A stretch of DNA of 64,000 nt from contig JBOGXA010000008.1 of NCBI GenBank assembly GCA_050694175.1, positions 1 through 64,000 on the forward strand. The letters run 5' to 3'. Of this stretch, positions 1 to 7,426 are shown piece after piece. The notes below the pieces were generated by a model that saw only the letters and a program-made list of their open reading frames with translations, did not search any database and had not been told where the DNA came from. Made by a program: the position numbers and the translations under genes. The first letter of the stretch is position 1. Each line of letters begins with the position of its first letter. This DNA is from JBOGXA01 sp050694175 (GTDB lineage Bacteria; Actinomycetota; CADDZG01; WHSQ01).

Positions 1-20
1 GGCTCGGGTGGTGGAATTCA

Positions 21-120
21 TGGGACACAGGTGCCGGAGCCACTGTCGCCCAGGAACCGGAGCCGGGGTCGGCTAGTGGGACAGAGGTGCCGGAGCCAAT
101 GTGGGACAGAGGTACCGGAC
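21..120. repeat. Three short direct repeats, IS/REP-like
   Basis: Three copies of a motif reading TGGGACAGAGGTGCCGG lie at 21-42, 77-98 and 102-120. The first has ACAC for ACAG and the third has GTACC for GTGCC. The copies are irregularly spaced and no gene covers them. Such motifs often flank insertion sequences or REP elements, so this may be the outer end of an element lying to the left of the window; that is inference. Confidence 0.55.
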
Positions 121-197
121 TTTCACATCCTCCCTCGTGACCAATCTGTGACCGAGTTGGCCGAGACCCGGCGTCCGGGAACGCAGGTTCCTAAGCC

Positions 198-225
198 AAA
201 AGGCCCTGTCACCAGGGCCTTTTTT
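198..225. terminator. Rho-independent terminator (bidirectional hairpin)
   Basis: A perfect hairpin has an 11-base arm AAAAGGCCCTG, a TCAC loop and the complementary arm, ending in a run of six T on the + strand. The A-rich left arm gives a shorter T run on the other strand, so it could act in both directions. It lies just beyond the 3' side of the tRNA-like fragment at 229-262. Confidence 0.75.
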
Positions 226-228
226 AGT

Positions 229-262
229 TGCACGGGCGGGATTTGAACCCGCGACCTCGAGC
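229..262 (-). other. tRNA 3'-end-like fragment (probable decayed tRNA)
   Basis: On the minus strand 252-236 reads as a perfect T-arm (GCGGG, TTCAAAT, CCCGC), identical to the T-arm of the tRNA-fMet at 16322-16398. It is preceded by a normal AGGTC variable loop and followed by an acceptor-like CCGTGCA. Further 5' no anticodon stem pairs and no 5' acceptor half is found. It is therefore a tRNA remnant, perhaps an old attachment-site copy, and not a working tRNA. Confidence 0.45.
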
Positions 263-334
263 TTGAGGAGCGACGCCTTCAACTAGAAGAGGAGAAGCAA
301 GGGTAGGGAACTCAAACACTCCTGGCTGACCAGA

Positions 335-560
335 TTGGGCGTCGTGATGCCCCTGATAGCTGTGGTGGCTGGTTTCCTCTTTAACGGGTGGCAGAGTCGA
401 CTGGAGGCACAGGACGCCTTTGAGGTCAAGGCGGCGGAAATCGTGATGGAGCCCGACACACCGGCCGAGGCCTAGGGAAGAGCCAGAGCCCTACGAGGGT
501 TTGTTTCCAGACAGCCTCCCCGAAGACCTGTGCAATCCAGATCGACTTGCTGAGACCGGA
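335..560 (+). pseudogene. Decayed small membrane-anchored hypothetical protein
   Basis: From TTG 335 (or ATG 347) the frame reads a hydrophobic N-terminal segment (VVMPLIAVVAGFLF) and then a soluble helix, and stops at TAG 473-475. Past the stop the same frame continues as GRARALRG. After a frame change near 500 the next frame continues as LFPDSLPEDL. In my recollection, small membrane-anchored phage or element proteins combine a one-helix anchor, a TP.EA..RAR.L stretch and LFPD.LP. On that reading this is one gene broken by a stop and a frameshift. No function can be assigned. Confidence 0.45.
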
Positions 561-919
561 AACCGCGACGGTGCGCAGGTTCGAATCCCCGGCGGGAACC
601 GAACCAAAGGGGCGACCAAGTACCTCCCCCGTTTGTGTGCAAGCGAGCTATTCACTGGCGTAGCTTCGGACCACACTCTGAACTGAACGCGCGAAATCGA
701 AACCATGGCCGGAGTGCCGACGGAGCGACGAGGGGTGGGGCGATGGCTCTCGCCTGCGCCCTTCGATGGCGCTTTGGACGGCGGGGGCTTCGCTCGGACA
801 TCTCCCGTTTCCGCAGGTCAGAGGGCATCCGTCCCTGCACCCGCCCACCGAAGGAGGGGGGAGGTGTGCCTTGCGCGCGCCTTGGTTTTCAATTCGTTTC
901 TTCAGTTCCGCACGAAGCA
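561..919. other. Non-coding stretch, nothing convincing
   Basis: Open frames on both strands here have no recognisable domain and mirror one another, as expected for high-GC noise. A T-arm-like string (GGTTCGAATCC near 577) lacks a matching stem and acceptor and is not called as a tRNA. Confidence 0.4.
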
Positions 920-2242
920 CTACTCCATAGCCTCAATGCCAGCTCTGTAGGCCTCAGCACTCTCCTCTAGCTCTCCCAGGGAGCGATGGGTATCACCCAG
1001 CAGTTTGTACGTGAAGCCGGCTTCCTTGCTGGCGGCCGCTACCACGTAGAGGTCAATGGCCCGCCGGAGATGCGCCTTTGCCTCGGTGGGGTCGCGCTCC
1101 TGCAGGCACAGGCCGAGTTCTCGCAGGTTGCCCGCGCGCTCGGAAAAGTCCCCGCCCTCGAGATACTGCTGCGCGTCGCGCAGGAAGTGCTCGGCCTGGG
1201 GCAGGTCGCCAACGACGCGCTCGAGCCGACCAAGTTCATTGAGGGTCCTCGCCGCATCCGAGGGATGGTTGGCGGCCTTGAACACTTCAAGGGCGCTCGT
1301 GAGGTTGGCTCTGGCCGCGTCCGGATCCCCCTTATCGATCTGTACGGTGGCGCGGTTCAGCTTGGCGATTGCGGCATCGATCTCCCACCCGATCGTGAGA
1401 TAGGACTGCTCTGCCCGTTGAAGCGCGTCTAAGGCGTCGTCCATGCGCCCCTGCTCATACATGGACCTGGCGACGTTCATGTTCATGCACGCGAGTTGCT
1501 CGGCGTCCTTCACCTGGGGAGCGAGCGCCTGTGCCCGGTCGGCTGCGTCCGCCGCCTTTTCCGCCAATCCGAGACCCGAATAGCAGTTAACCAGCGCGGC
1601 ATAGGCGCGCATCGTCGCGGTGGGATCGGGCACGCCCTCTCGCTCTAGTCGCAGCAGGTAGCTCTCTAGCACGTGAACGGCAAGCCGGGCATTCCCAAGC
1701 GCCTGGTGGCAGCGAGCGAGGCCCGCCATCGTCTGAAACCAGAGGTGGGGAGGCTCTCTCTCCCAGAGCGCTTCAGCCCGGCGGTATCGCTCGAGGGCAG
1801 CGTCCAGTCGGTTGCGGCGTTCTTCGATACCCCCCAAAACCTCGCAAGCTCTCGCCTCAAGTCTCTTGTTCGCAAGGGACCGGGCCTGCTCGGCGGCGTG
1901 TTGGGCTAGGCGCTCGGCCTTGTCATCGTCGCCTTTACGAACCGCCTCCCGTGCCTCCTGCAACGTGAGTTCGGCACCAATTTCGTGTTTGCGAGAACGA
2001 CCGTAGAGGAGTTCGTCGGGATCGACCTTGAGACGGTCAGCGATGTGCGCAAGCACCTTACGGGAGGGTTTCCGCGCGCCCGACTCGATCAGGCTCACAA
2101 ACGACGCCGAAGCGATCGGTGAGCCGAGTTGCGTTTGGGACAGGCTGCGCGCGCGACGCAGCTGCCTAATCCGAGCCCCTATTTCCCCCCAATTCGCCTC
2201 CTCGTCCGCTTGTGGGCGTTCGTTCGGCGCCACAGGCGACAA
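920..2242 (-). CDS. HTH-XRE transcriptional regulator with TPR domain
   Basis: This is a 440-residue cytoplasmic protein. Residues about 20-80 form an XRE/Cro helix-turn-helix: IGARIRQLRRARSLSQTQLG, then FVSLIESGARKPS and the closing helix ending near DELLYGR. Residues about 95-435 are a regular helical array of tetratricopeptide-like repeats with A/L/G/Y spacing. This layout matches peptide-sensing RRNPP-type regulators (PlcR, NprR, Rgg/ComR) and many uncharacterised actinobacterial XRE-TPR proteins. It starts at TTG 2242 behind an AGAGGGGG purine run; GTG four codons further in is an alternative. It is divergent from a tiny secreted-peptide gene only 89 bp away, which suggests it controls that gene and perhaps responds to the peptide (inference). 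Confidence 0.85.
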   Translation of the reverse strand: MSPVAPNERPQADEEANWGEIGARIRQLRRARSLSQTQLGSPIASASFVSLIESGARKPSRKVLAHIADRLKVDPDELLYGRSRKHEIGAELTLQEAREAVRKGDDDKAERLAQHAAEQARSLANKRLEARACEVLGGIEERRNRLDAALERYRRAEALWEREPPHLWFQTMAGLARCHQALGNARLAVHVLESYLLRLEREGVPDPTATMRAYAALVNCYSGLGLAEKAADAADRAQALAPQVKDAEQLACMNMNVARSMYEQGRMDDALDALQRAEQSYLTIGWEIDAAIAKLNRATVQIDKGDPDAARANLTSALEVFKAANHPSDAARTLNELGRLERVVGDLPQAEHFLRDAQQYLEGGDFSERAGNLRELGLCLQERDPTEAKAHLRRAIDLYVVAAASKEAGFTYKLLGDTHRSLGELEESAEAYRAGIEAME

Positions 2243-2282
2243 GTCCCCCTCTATCGGCAGGTATCCGGCCAGCGCGTCAAAA

Positions 2283-2288
2283 AGTATA
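2283..2288 (-). promoter_or_regulatory. Candidate -10 box for the XRE-TPR regulator
   Basis: The minus strand reads TATACT about 40 bases ahead of the regulator start, in an AT-rich patch within otherwise GC-rich DNA. The sequence 17 bases upstream has no good -35 hexamer. The 89-bp gap must hold both divergent promoters, so the regulator could easily occupy it. Confidence 0.4.
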
Positions 2289-2331
2289 ACGCGGATGTGA
2301 CTTAAGGACCTGGATGAGGGGAGGTGAAGAC

Positions 2332-2460
2332 ATGATCAAGAGGATATTGGTTGCCCTGGCCGCGGCGGGGTTGCTGGTGTCGGGATTGCCGCTGACTGCA
2401 TGGGCCGGACCCAGCGATGACGTCTGCAGCATCGAGGTTCTCGGCTGGAGACCCTGCTGA
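2332..2460 (+). CDS. Small secreted peptide precursor (42 aa)
   Basis: ATG 2332 follows a strong ribosome site (GGGGAGGTGAAGAC). The product has a textbook Sec signal: MIKR, a hydrophobic core ILVALAAAGLLVSGL and an Ala-Trp-Ala cleavage site near residue 25. This leaves a mature peptide of about 17 residues, GPSDDVCSIEVLGWRPC, with two cysteines that could form one disulfide. It ends with TGA. Two hairpins follow at 2484-2531. It is divergent from the XRE-TPR regulator and heads a run of exported-protein genes. It could be a signalling propeptide or simply a small exported peptide. I know no family for it. Confidence 0.65.
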   Translation: MIKRILVALAAAGLLVSGLPLTAWAGPSDDVCSIEVLGWRPC

Positions 2461-2483
2461 CGAGGGGTTCCTGGGATTGGGCC

Positions 2484-2531
2484 CGGGAGGTATCAAGGAC
2501 CTCCCGAGGCCCACCCATCGTGTGGTGGGCC
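2484..2531 (+). terminator. Two tandem hairpins after the peptide gene
   Basis: The first hairpin pairs GGGAGGT (2485-2491) with ACCTCCC (2499-2505). The second pairs GGCCCACC (2508-2515) with GGTGGGCC (2524-2531). Neither has a T tract, so they may work as a factor-independent pause, an mRNA 3' stabiliser or a weak terminator separating the peptide gene from the next one. Confidence 0.45.
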
Positions 2532-2688
2532 GAGGAAGCCAACGCTCCAGCCAGGCATTACGCGAACGTTCCGAGATCCAATGTCAAACTAGAGTCATGA
2601 CATTTGACCGGCAGGACAACCTCGGTTACGTTCGCTTGTCGGATAGTTCGGGCAATTCGGGCGAAGCGGGAAGGAGGTGGTGGTGACG

Positions 2689-2883
2689 ATGAGTAAGCGC
2701 TCAAGGGCCATTCGGCTGGCAGCACTGACGGCCGTACTTTCAGGTGCGATTGCCCTTGTTCCGTCGCCGGCGATGGCAGAAGACATCGAAATCGGCGGAC
2801 CTTGCGCGGACAAGGACATCGTGGTGATCGTCCCCAATCCAGCAAACGACGACAAAGTGAAAGTCTGCGCGAACTACCCCTAA
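2689..2883 (+). CDS. Small secreted two-cysteine protein
   Basis: ATG 2689 is chosen because AAGGAGG (2671-2677) sits 11 bases upstream; GTG 2677 and 2683 are in frame but overlap or crowd that site. The 64-residue product has a Sec signal (MSKRSRAIRL, hydrophobic core, cut after AMA). The mature part is about 34 residues beginning EDIEIGGPC and ending KVCANYP, acidic with two cysteines. A frameshifted relative follows directly at 2996-3231 and shares DIEIGGPCA.KD and KVC, so this is a duplicated family. Function is unknown; it is exported. Confidence 0.7.
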   Translation: MSKRSRAIRLAALTAVLSGAIALVPSPAMAEDIEIGGPCADKDIVVIVPNPANDDKVKVCANYP

Positions 2884-2995
2884 AACGGTAGTGCGCGAGG
2901 GGGCCGCTGGGGTAAGTGCGCCTCGGCGGCACTGCCTCGCGCTTGCTCATTCCCTCGGGAGTGAGTTCCCTGGGATGGCTGGAGGGAACTGAAAA

Positions 2996-3231
2996 ATGTC
3001 ACTTGAGTTGATGACCCGAGCGGCCGCTCTTTTGATGGCGTAATCGCGGCGACAGCGGCGCCCGCATGGGGTGCTGAGTCAGCATCGTCCACGGACTACG
3101 AGGACATCGAGATTGGTGGGCCATGCGCAGGCAAGGACTACCAAATCATCGTCACCGACCCGGTGAGCGGTAGGAAGGGCAAGGTCTGCTTCGACTCCCC
3201 CCCGAAAGAGCCAATTGAGTTGGGCCCTTGA
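2996..3231 (+). pseudogene. Frameshifted paralogue of the small secreted two-cysteine protein
   Basis: Behind GGAGGG, ATG 2996 opens a signal-peptide start (MSLELMTRAAALLMA) that runs into TAA at 3041-3043. Shifting one base back at that point restores a normal continuation, IAATAAPAWGA and then DIEIGGPCAGKD, IIV and KVCFDSPP, up to TGA 3231. The match to the upstream gene covers the cleavage region, both cysteines and the spacing between them. Either the gene is broken by a one-base change or the assembly has a one-base error; the rest of the frame is well preserved, so the event is recent. No alternative start exists in the second frame. Confidence 0.6.
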
Positions 3232-3339
3232 CGAAGCCATGACGCAGGGGTGACAGGGGGAGCGGCGAACCTTTGGCCAGAGTCCTCAAGAAACGGATAG
3301 GAACTACTATGAATAGTAGGCGAGCAGGAGGGACGGACC

Positions 3340-3816
3340 ATGTTTAGTGGCAAGCTTCTCGCGGCCGCCACCTGCTGCCTGCTCCTTTTCGCCGGGTCGT
3401 CCGCAGGAGCCGACTCCCCGTCTGCGGGACGTAAGCGCGTCGAGTCCCAGAGCTATGACGGGCCGAGTTCGGCGTTGGCAGTCGAAAATGAAGGCTACGG
3501 GTTCTATACGGGAGTATGTAATCCCGGTCCCACGGATGACACCGAGGGGTGCGTCTACTTCGATCTGAGTCCGAAGGATCGCTTTATCTCGCTCAGGATC
3601 GAAGACCTGAGCGGTCGTCCCGTGTATGCCATAGCGTGGGACGACTCGGATTCGGACTTCGTTGAATTCTGTGGAAAGACGAAGAAACCGGTGCCGAGTC
3701 CCGGGGGTGAGTTCTTCTACGTCGAGATCATCGCGACCAGCAATCGACTGGGTTGCTACCCAAGCACGGTGACCCAGGGCACGGTTACAGCCACGTTCCT
3801 GCGGCAGCGAAAGTAG
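3340..3816 (+). CDS. Exported protein of unknown function
   Basis: The 158-residue product has a Sec signal (LLAAATCCLLLFAGSSAGA, cut near residue 24). The mature part is about 134 residues with four cysteines, rich in Gly, Asp and aromatic residues, predicted all-beta. Its stretch KDRFISLRIEDLSGRPVYAI followed by DDSDSDFVEFCG resembles the small beta-sandwich (prepeptidase C-terminal type) domains of exported proteins, but I do not recognise a specific family. Two cysteine pairs suggest disulfides outside the cell. The stop is 6 bases before the BNR-repeat gene, so the two are probably co-transcribed. Confidence 0.75.
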   Translation: MFSGKLLAAATCCLLLFAGSSAGADSPSAGRKRVESQSYDGPSSALAVENEGYGFYTGVCNPGPTDDTEGCVYFDLSPKDRFISLRIEDLSGRPVYAIAWDDSDSDFVEFCGKTKKPVPSPGGEFFYVEIIATSNRLGCYPSTVTQGTVTATFLRQRK

Positions 3817-3822
3817 GAAAGA

Positions 3823-5205
3823 ATGAAGCGCTCCCGCGGCAGCGTTTGTGCGATGGCGTTCCTGATGGCCGCCATCGGCAGCTTCTACTACGAGCCTGCG
3901 ATCGGGCGCGCCCAAGTCGACGAAAATGGCAGCGCGACTGCGCATCGAAGCGGAGGCAAGCCCCAGGTCTCGAATAAGGAGAGACTCCCCAAGGCACTCC
4001 TCTACAGAACAGGGTTCCCGGGTGCTGAACCCACGCTGGGGATAGGAAAGGATGGAGTAGTTTTCACGAACTCCTGGGAGCCCAGCACCCAGGTGGATGT
4101 GCTTCGGTCATCTGACGGCGGCAGGACGTGGGAGCGCGTCTCGCCTCGGTTACCCGGGGGCGAGGACAGTCACAGGCTCTCATTCGATCCATATATCTAC
4201 CTCGACGAAGACGGGGGCAGGCTCTTCACAGTCGACCTTCTCATCGCCTGCTCCTATCTTTCCTTCTCGGATGACTTGGGCGACACATGGACGACGAACC
4301 CACTCGCTTGCGGGCAGCCGTTCAACGATCACCAAACCCTGTTCTCCGGTCCACCGGTGACGAGTTCGACGGTCGGCTACTCGGAGATCGTGTACTACTG
4401 CTTCGCCGACTACATGGGAGGAGGATCCTTCTGTTCAAAGTCATTGGATGGGGGGATTTCCTTTCTTCCGGCCGGAGAGAGGGCCTTTCCCTCAGAGGTT
4501 GAGGGACGAAATTGCGGTGGGTTACACGGCCATGGGGTGGCAGACGATAGAGGCACGATCTACCTGCCGGCCGAGCACTGCGGCCGACCCTTCCTTGCGA
4601 TTAGCAAAGACGAAGGCGCAACGTGGAGGCGGGTACAGGTCTCGAGACTGCGCCATGAAGAGGGGCCCGATCCGGCGGTAGCAGTAGATAAGCGTGGCAA
4701 CCTCTATTACGTGTGGATCGGTCGCGACCGCCTGCCATATCTGACTATCTCGCGAGATGGTGGCGATAAGTGGAGCAACCCGGTCATGATCGCCGCTCCG
4801 GGCATCAAAGAAGCGGCTCATGTAACCGTTGCCGTTGGTGATCTAGGCAAGCTTGCCTTTGGGTACATGGGCAGCGAGAACTCACGTTTCGCACGCTGCG
4901 CTGGTCGGAAGCGCTGTCGGCCGTCGTATGCGGGGATCAAATGGAACGGATATATCGGCGTGACCGCGAACGCACTTTCACCCGACCCGTTGTTTTTCTC
5001 CGCGGCCGTCAACGCAAACAATGATCCGCTTGTCGATGGACGTTGCGGACCGCGTCGCTGCGACTGGCTGCTCGACTACATGGACGTGGCGATAGGCCCG
5101 GATGGAACGCCGTGGGCGACCTTCGTCGACACTGTTGGAGGCGAGGGACCCGATTACCACGAGGCTGTCCTCGGCCGTCTGGTCGGTGGGCCACCGCTTC
5201 TTTGA
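3823..5205 (+). CDS. Secreted BNR/Asp-box repeat (sialidase-fold) protein
   Basis: The 460-residue protein has an N-terminal signal (MKRSRGSVCAMAFLMAAIGS). Asp-box motifs of the S.DGG.TW type recur: SSDGGRTW near residue 97, SLDGGISF near 209, SKDEGATW near 265 and SRDGGDKW near 308. They mark a six-bladed beta-propeller as in sialidases and sortilin-like proteins. It may bind or cleave surface glycans. The sialidase arginine triad cannot be identified by eye, so enzyme activity is not claimed. It lies between an exported protein and an RTX protein, all exported and in one direction. Confidence 0.75.
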   Translation: MKRSRGSVCAMAFLMAAIGSFYYEPAIGRAQVDENGSATAHRSGGKPQVSNKERLPKALLYRTGFPGAEPTLGIGKDGVVFTNSWEPSTQVDVLRSSDGGRTWERVSPRLPGGEDSHRLSFDPYIYLDEDGGRLFTVDLLIACSYLSFSDDLGDTWTTNPLACGQPFNDHQTLFSGPPVTSSTVGYSEIVYYCFADYMGGGSFCSKSLDGGISFLPAGERAFPSEVEGRNCGGLHGHGVADDRGTIYLPAEHCGRPFLAISKDEGATWRRVQVSRLRHEEGPDPAVAVDKRGNLYYVWIGRDRLPYLTISRDGGDKWSNPVMIAAPGIKEAAHVTVAVGDLGKLAFGYMGSENSRFARCAGRKRCRPSYAGIKWNGYIGVTANALSPDPLFFSAAVNANNDPLVDGRCGPRRCDWLLDYMDVAIGPDGTPWATFVDTVGGEGPDYHEAVLGRLVGGPPLL

Positions 5206-5273
5206 GGATGGGAGTGCCACGAAAAGCTGACCGTGGGAGCCAGCAGTCTTCTACTGACAGAAGGGAGCAACCA

Positions 5274-6434
5274 TTGACGCGATGGGGTACGAGCGCCCTA
5301 GTTGCTGGCATCCTGTTCGCGGTCGAAGTCATCGTATCTGCACCTCTCCATGCCCAGGAAGCGACTTGCCTCGGGCAACCCGCCACGGTCGTCGGCACCG
5401 CGGATGATGACACTCTGGAGGGCACCGACGGCGACGACGTAATCGTGGGACTCGAAGGTAATGACGTGATCGAGGGTAAGGGGGGTAACGACCTCATCTG
5501 CGGCGACGACGGCAGTGACCTCCTCAAGGGAGGGGCGGGCGATGACGAGCTGTCGGGAGGCGACGGCGACGACGGCACTACGTCCTCCGTGGTCGTCGAC
5601 CCTGGCGATGGCGAACCGATCGAGGTGACCGAAGGCGAGGGCGGACTCTTCGGAGGCGCGGGTGATGATGCGCTGGCCGGCGGTGCAGGCATCGACGACC
5701 TTGTTGGTGGCGGCGGCAGCGACGAACTGTCGGGCGGGCTGGACGACGACGATCTTTCGGGCAGGAAGGGCAACGACAAGCTACTCGGGGGAGCGGGCGC
5801 AGACGATCTCTTAGGAGGCGACGGGCGCGATCACCTCGTGGGAGCGGGTGGAGGCGACGAGCTCTTCGGCGGTGACGACTCCGACAACCTCGACGCAGGA
5901 GCGGGGTCTGACGATGCGTCGGGAGGTGACGGAGCCGACCGGATGCGGGGCGGTCCCGGGAGTGACGAGCTGTTCGGCGGCTCGGGCCCCGACATCCTTG
6001 TGAGCCACGGCGGCAGTGATGATCTCAGTGGGGGAACCGGCAACGATCGCCTCGTCGCGGGTCCTGGTCTGGACGAGCTGTTCGGCGGGGACGGCAAGGA
6101 CGTCCTCGTCGGGGGCTCTGGCGCCGATGACCTCTCGGGTGACGCCGGATCCGATGACCTTTCGGGCGGGCGCGGCCTCGATGAGCTGTTCGGAAACTCA
6201 GGCTCGGATGTGCTCGATGGTGGGGCCGATGCCGACGACGCCGACGGCGGTTCAGGAGACGATCGGGTCCGTGGCCGCGGCGGCAACGATGACTTGTTCG
6301 GCTCGGCGGGCAACGATCGTCTCTTCGGCGGCAGCGGTGCGGACGAGATCGATGGCGGTCCCGGCCGCGACTTTGTCGATGGGGGCTCGGGCGACGACGA
6401 ATGCACTGGCGCGGAGAGCGCGCGCGATTGCTAG
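5274..6434 (+). CDS. Secreted RTX-type calcium-binding repeat protein
   Basis: Start TTG 5274 is chosen because GAAGGGAG lies just upstream and the signal sequence begins there (LTRWGTSALVAG, cut after LHAQ); longer upstream frame lies inside the previous gene. The 386-residue product is almost entirely GG.G.D.L nonapeptide repeats from residue about 40, the parallel beta-roll that folds on binding Ca2+ outside the cell. No catalytic domain is attached. An acidic insertion around residues 105-120 interrupts the array. It has the same build as the RTX protein at 59983-60867, including the opening CLG..ATVVGTA.DD..EGT module. Confidence 0.85.
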   Translation: MTRWGTSALVAGILFAVEVIVSAPLHAQEATCLGQPATVVGTADDDTLEGTDGDDVIVGLEGNDVIEGKGGNDLICGDDGSDLLKGGAGDDELSGGDGDDGTTSSVVVDPGDGEPIEVTEGEGGLFGGAGDDALAGGAGIDDLVGGGGSDELSGGLDDDDLSGRKGNDKLLGGAGADDLLGGDGRDHLVGAGGGDELFGGDDSDNLDAGAGSDDASGGDGADRMRGGPGSDELFGGSGPDILVSHGGSDDLSGGTGNDRLVAGPGLDELFGGDGKDVLVGGSGADDLSGDAGSDDLSGGRGLDELFGNSGSDVLDGGADADDADGGSGDDRVRGRGGNDDLFGSAGNDRLFGGSGADEIDGGPGRDFVDGGSGDDECTGAESARDC

Positions 6435-7426
6435 TCGGGTATGTGGAGAGCTTGTCCAGACCTTCGTGGATCCTGGAGGAGTGGCCGCGCATCGTTCGGG
6501 AATTGTGCGTCCAGGTGACTGGCGGGTAGCCGAAGCTCTCGACACCAGAGGACTACTGCCGGCAGCTCCGCTCACGTGCCGACTTACATCTGAGGATCTT
6601 TGATGGCCATGTCGAGTCGGGCCCTCTTTGGCAGTTAGTAAATGGGGGGGCGATCGCGTTCGCAGGCGCTCCCTCGGCAGATTTCTTCGCGATCTACCCA
6701 GATTTTTTGCGGAGCATGTGGTTTTGGGCCCCTTTTCATGGGGTCTATGGGTAGAGGGTCACCTTGAAGATGTTTTCGCGATCTCTCAGATTTCTTCGTC
6801 GAGCATGAGATTTCGAACACCATTTCATGGGGTCTATAGGTAGAGGGCACATTCGACGCTGAACTGCGCCGCGGTGCCTGCATGGGTTCCTCTGAGGGCG
6901 AGGCCGAAAGGGTTCTCTTTCGGGCAAGGCGGGTCGGACGGCTCCTTCGTTCGCGCGCAAGCCACAGCTCCAAGGATCAATCCCCATACCGACCGATGCT
7001 GGCGCGCCGTCGCCTGGCATCCCTATGACTCGCTCGGGCACCTGCTCAGCCAGGCGCGCTCGGAGATGAGATCCGGGATGAAGGCATATCGGCGCGACGG
7101 GAATCCCGGTAGCGGGACTGCCGCAGAGCAGGTGACGACCGAGCGGCTGTAAAGGAGCAGGACGACTCAACGCGCCACGAGCGGCGACACCGAACGGCTG
7201 ACCCTCTCAACGGAAGTGCCGGCGGCGCGACCGCGCGCGTCGGAAATCGCGACAGCAGGCTCGTAAAAGAGCTTGCGGAAGGAGGTGGTTTTGCACACAG
7301 CAGTTGGATTCGTAAGCACAGGGACGGTGGTGGCCGCACGAGTGTCGAGCACTCATGGAGTAGCGGTCGAGGCCGTCGGGGAGAGCTGTGCCCAGATTCG
7401 GGAACCGAGGCACCAGGAAAGGCGCC
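6435..7426. repeat. Gene-poor kilobase with a degenerate 89-bp direct repeat
   Basis: Two related copies at 6686-6760 and 6775-6850 share TTCGCGATCT, GAGCATG and the highly conserved TTTCATGGGGTCTAT.GGTAGAGGG..AC. The period is 89 bp. The rest has only unconvincing frames; one on the + strand (6874-7152) ends shortly before the mobile-element gene and could be a scrap of an upstream element gene. I see no complete gene. The repeat may mark the left side of the mobilisable element. Confidence 0.5.

Noticed and set aside
571..605. T-arm-like string (GGTTCGAATCC) suggesting a tRNA
   Set aside because: The flanking bases GCAGG and CCCCG do not pair, and no acceptor or anticodon stem is found on either side. 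The stretch also reads through as part of an open frame.
2458..2505. TGA of the 42-aa peptide followed by a hairpin as a second selenocysteine site
   Set aside because: The hairpin follows at a possible distance, but no conserved protein pattern continues after TGA and the peptide already has a sensible end. A terminator-type role for the hairpin is simpler.
3041..3043. Programmed frameshift in the second two-cysteine mini-protein
   Set aside because: There is no slippery heptamer or downstream pseudoknot at the TAA; a plain one-base mutation or sequencing error explains it.
5400..6420. Tandem DNA repeat array
   Set aside because: The periodicity comes from coding GG.G.D repeats of the RTX protein; the DNA units differ too much to be a satellite.
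6874..7152. 92-codon + strand gene before the Replic_Relax gene
   Set aside because: No ribosome site, no domain and unusual composition; at best a scrap of an element gene.
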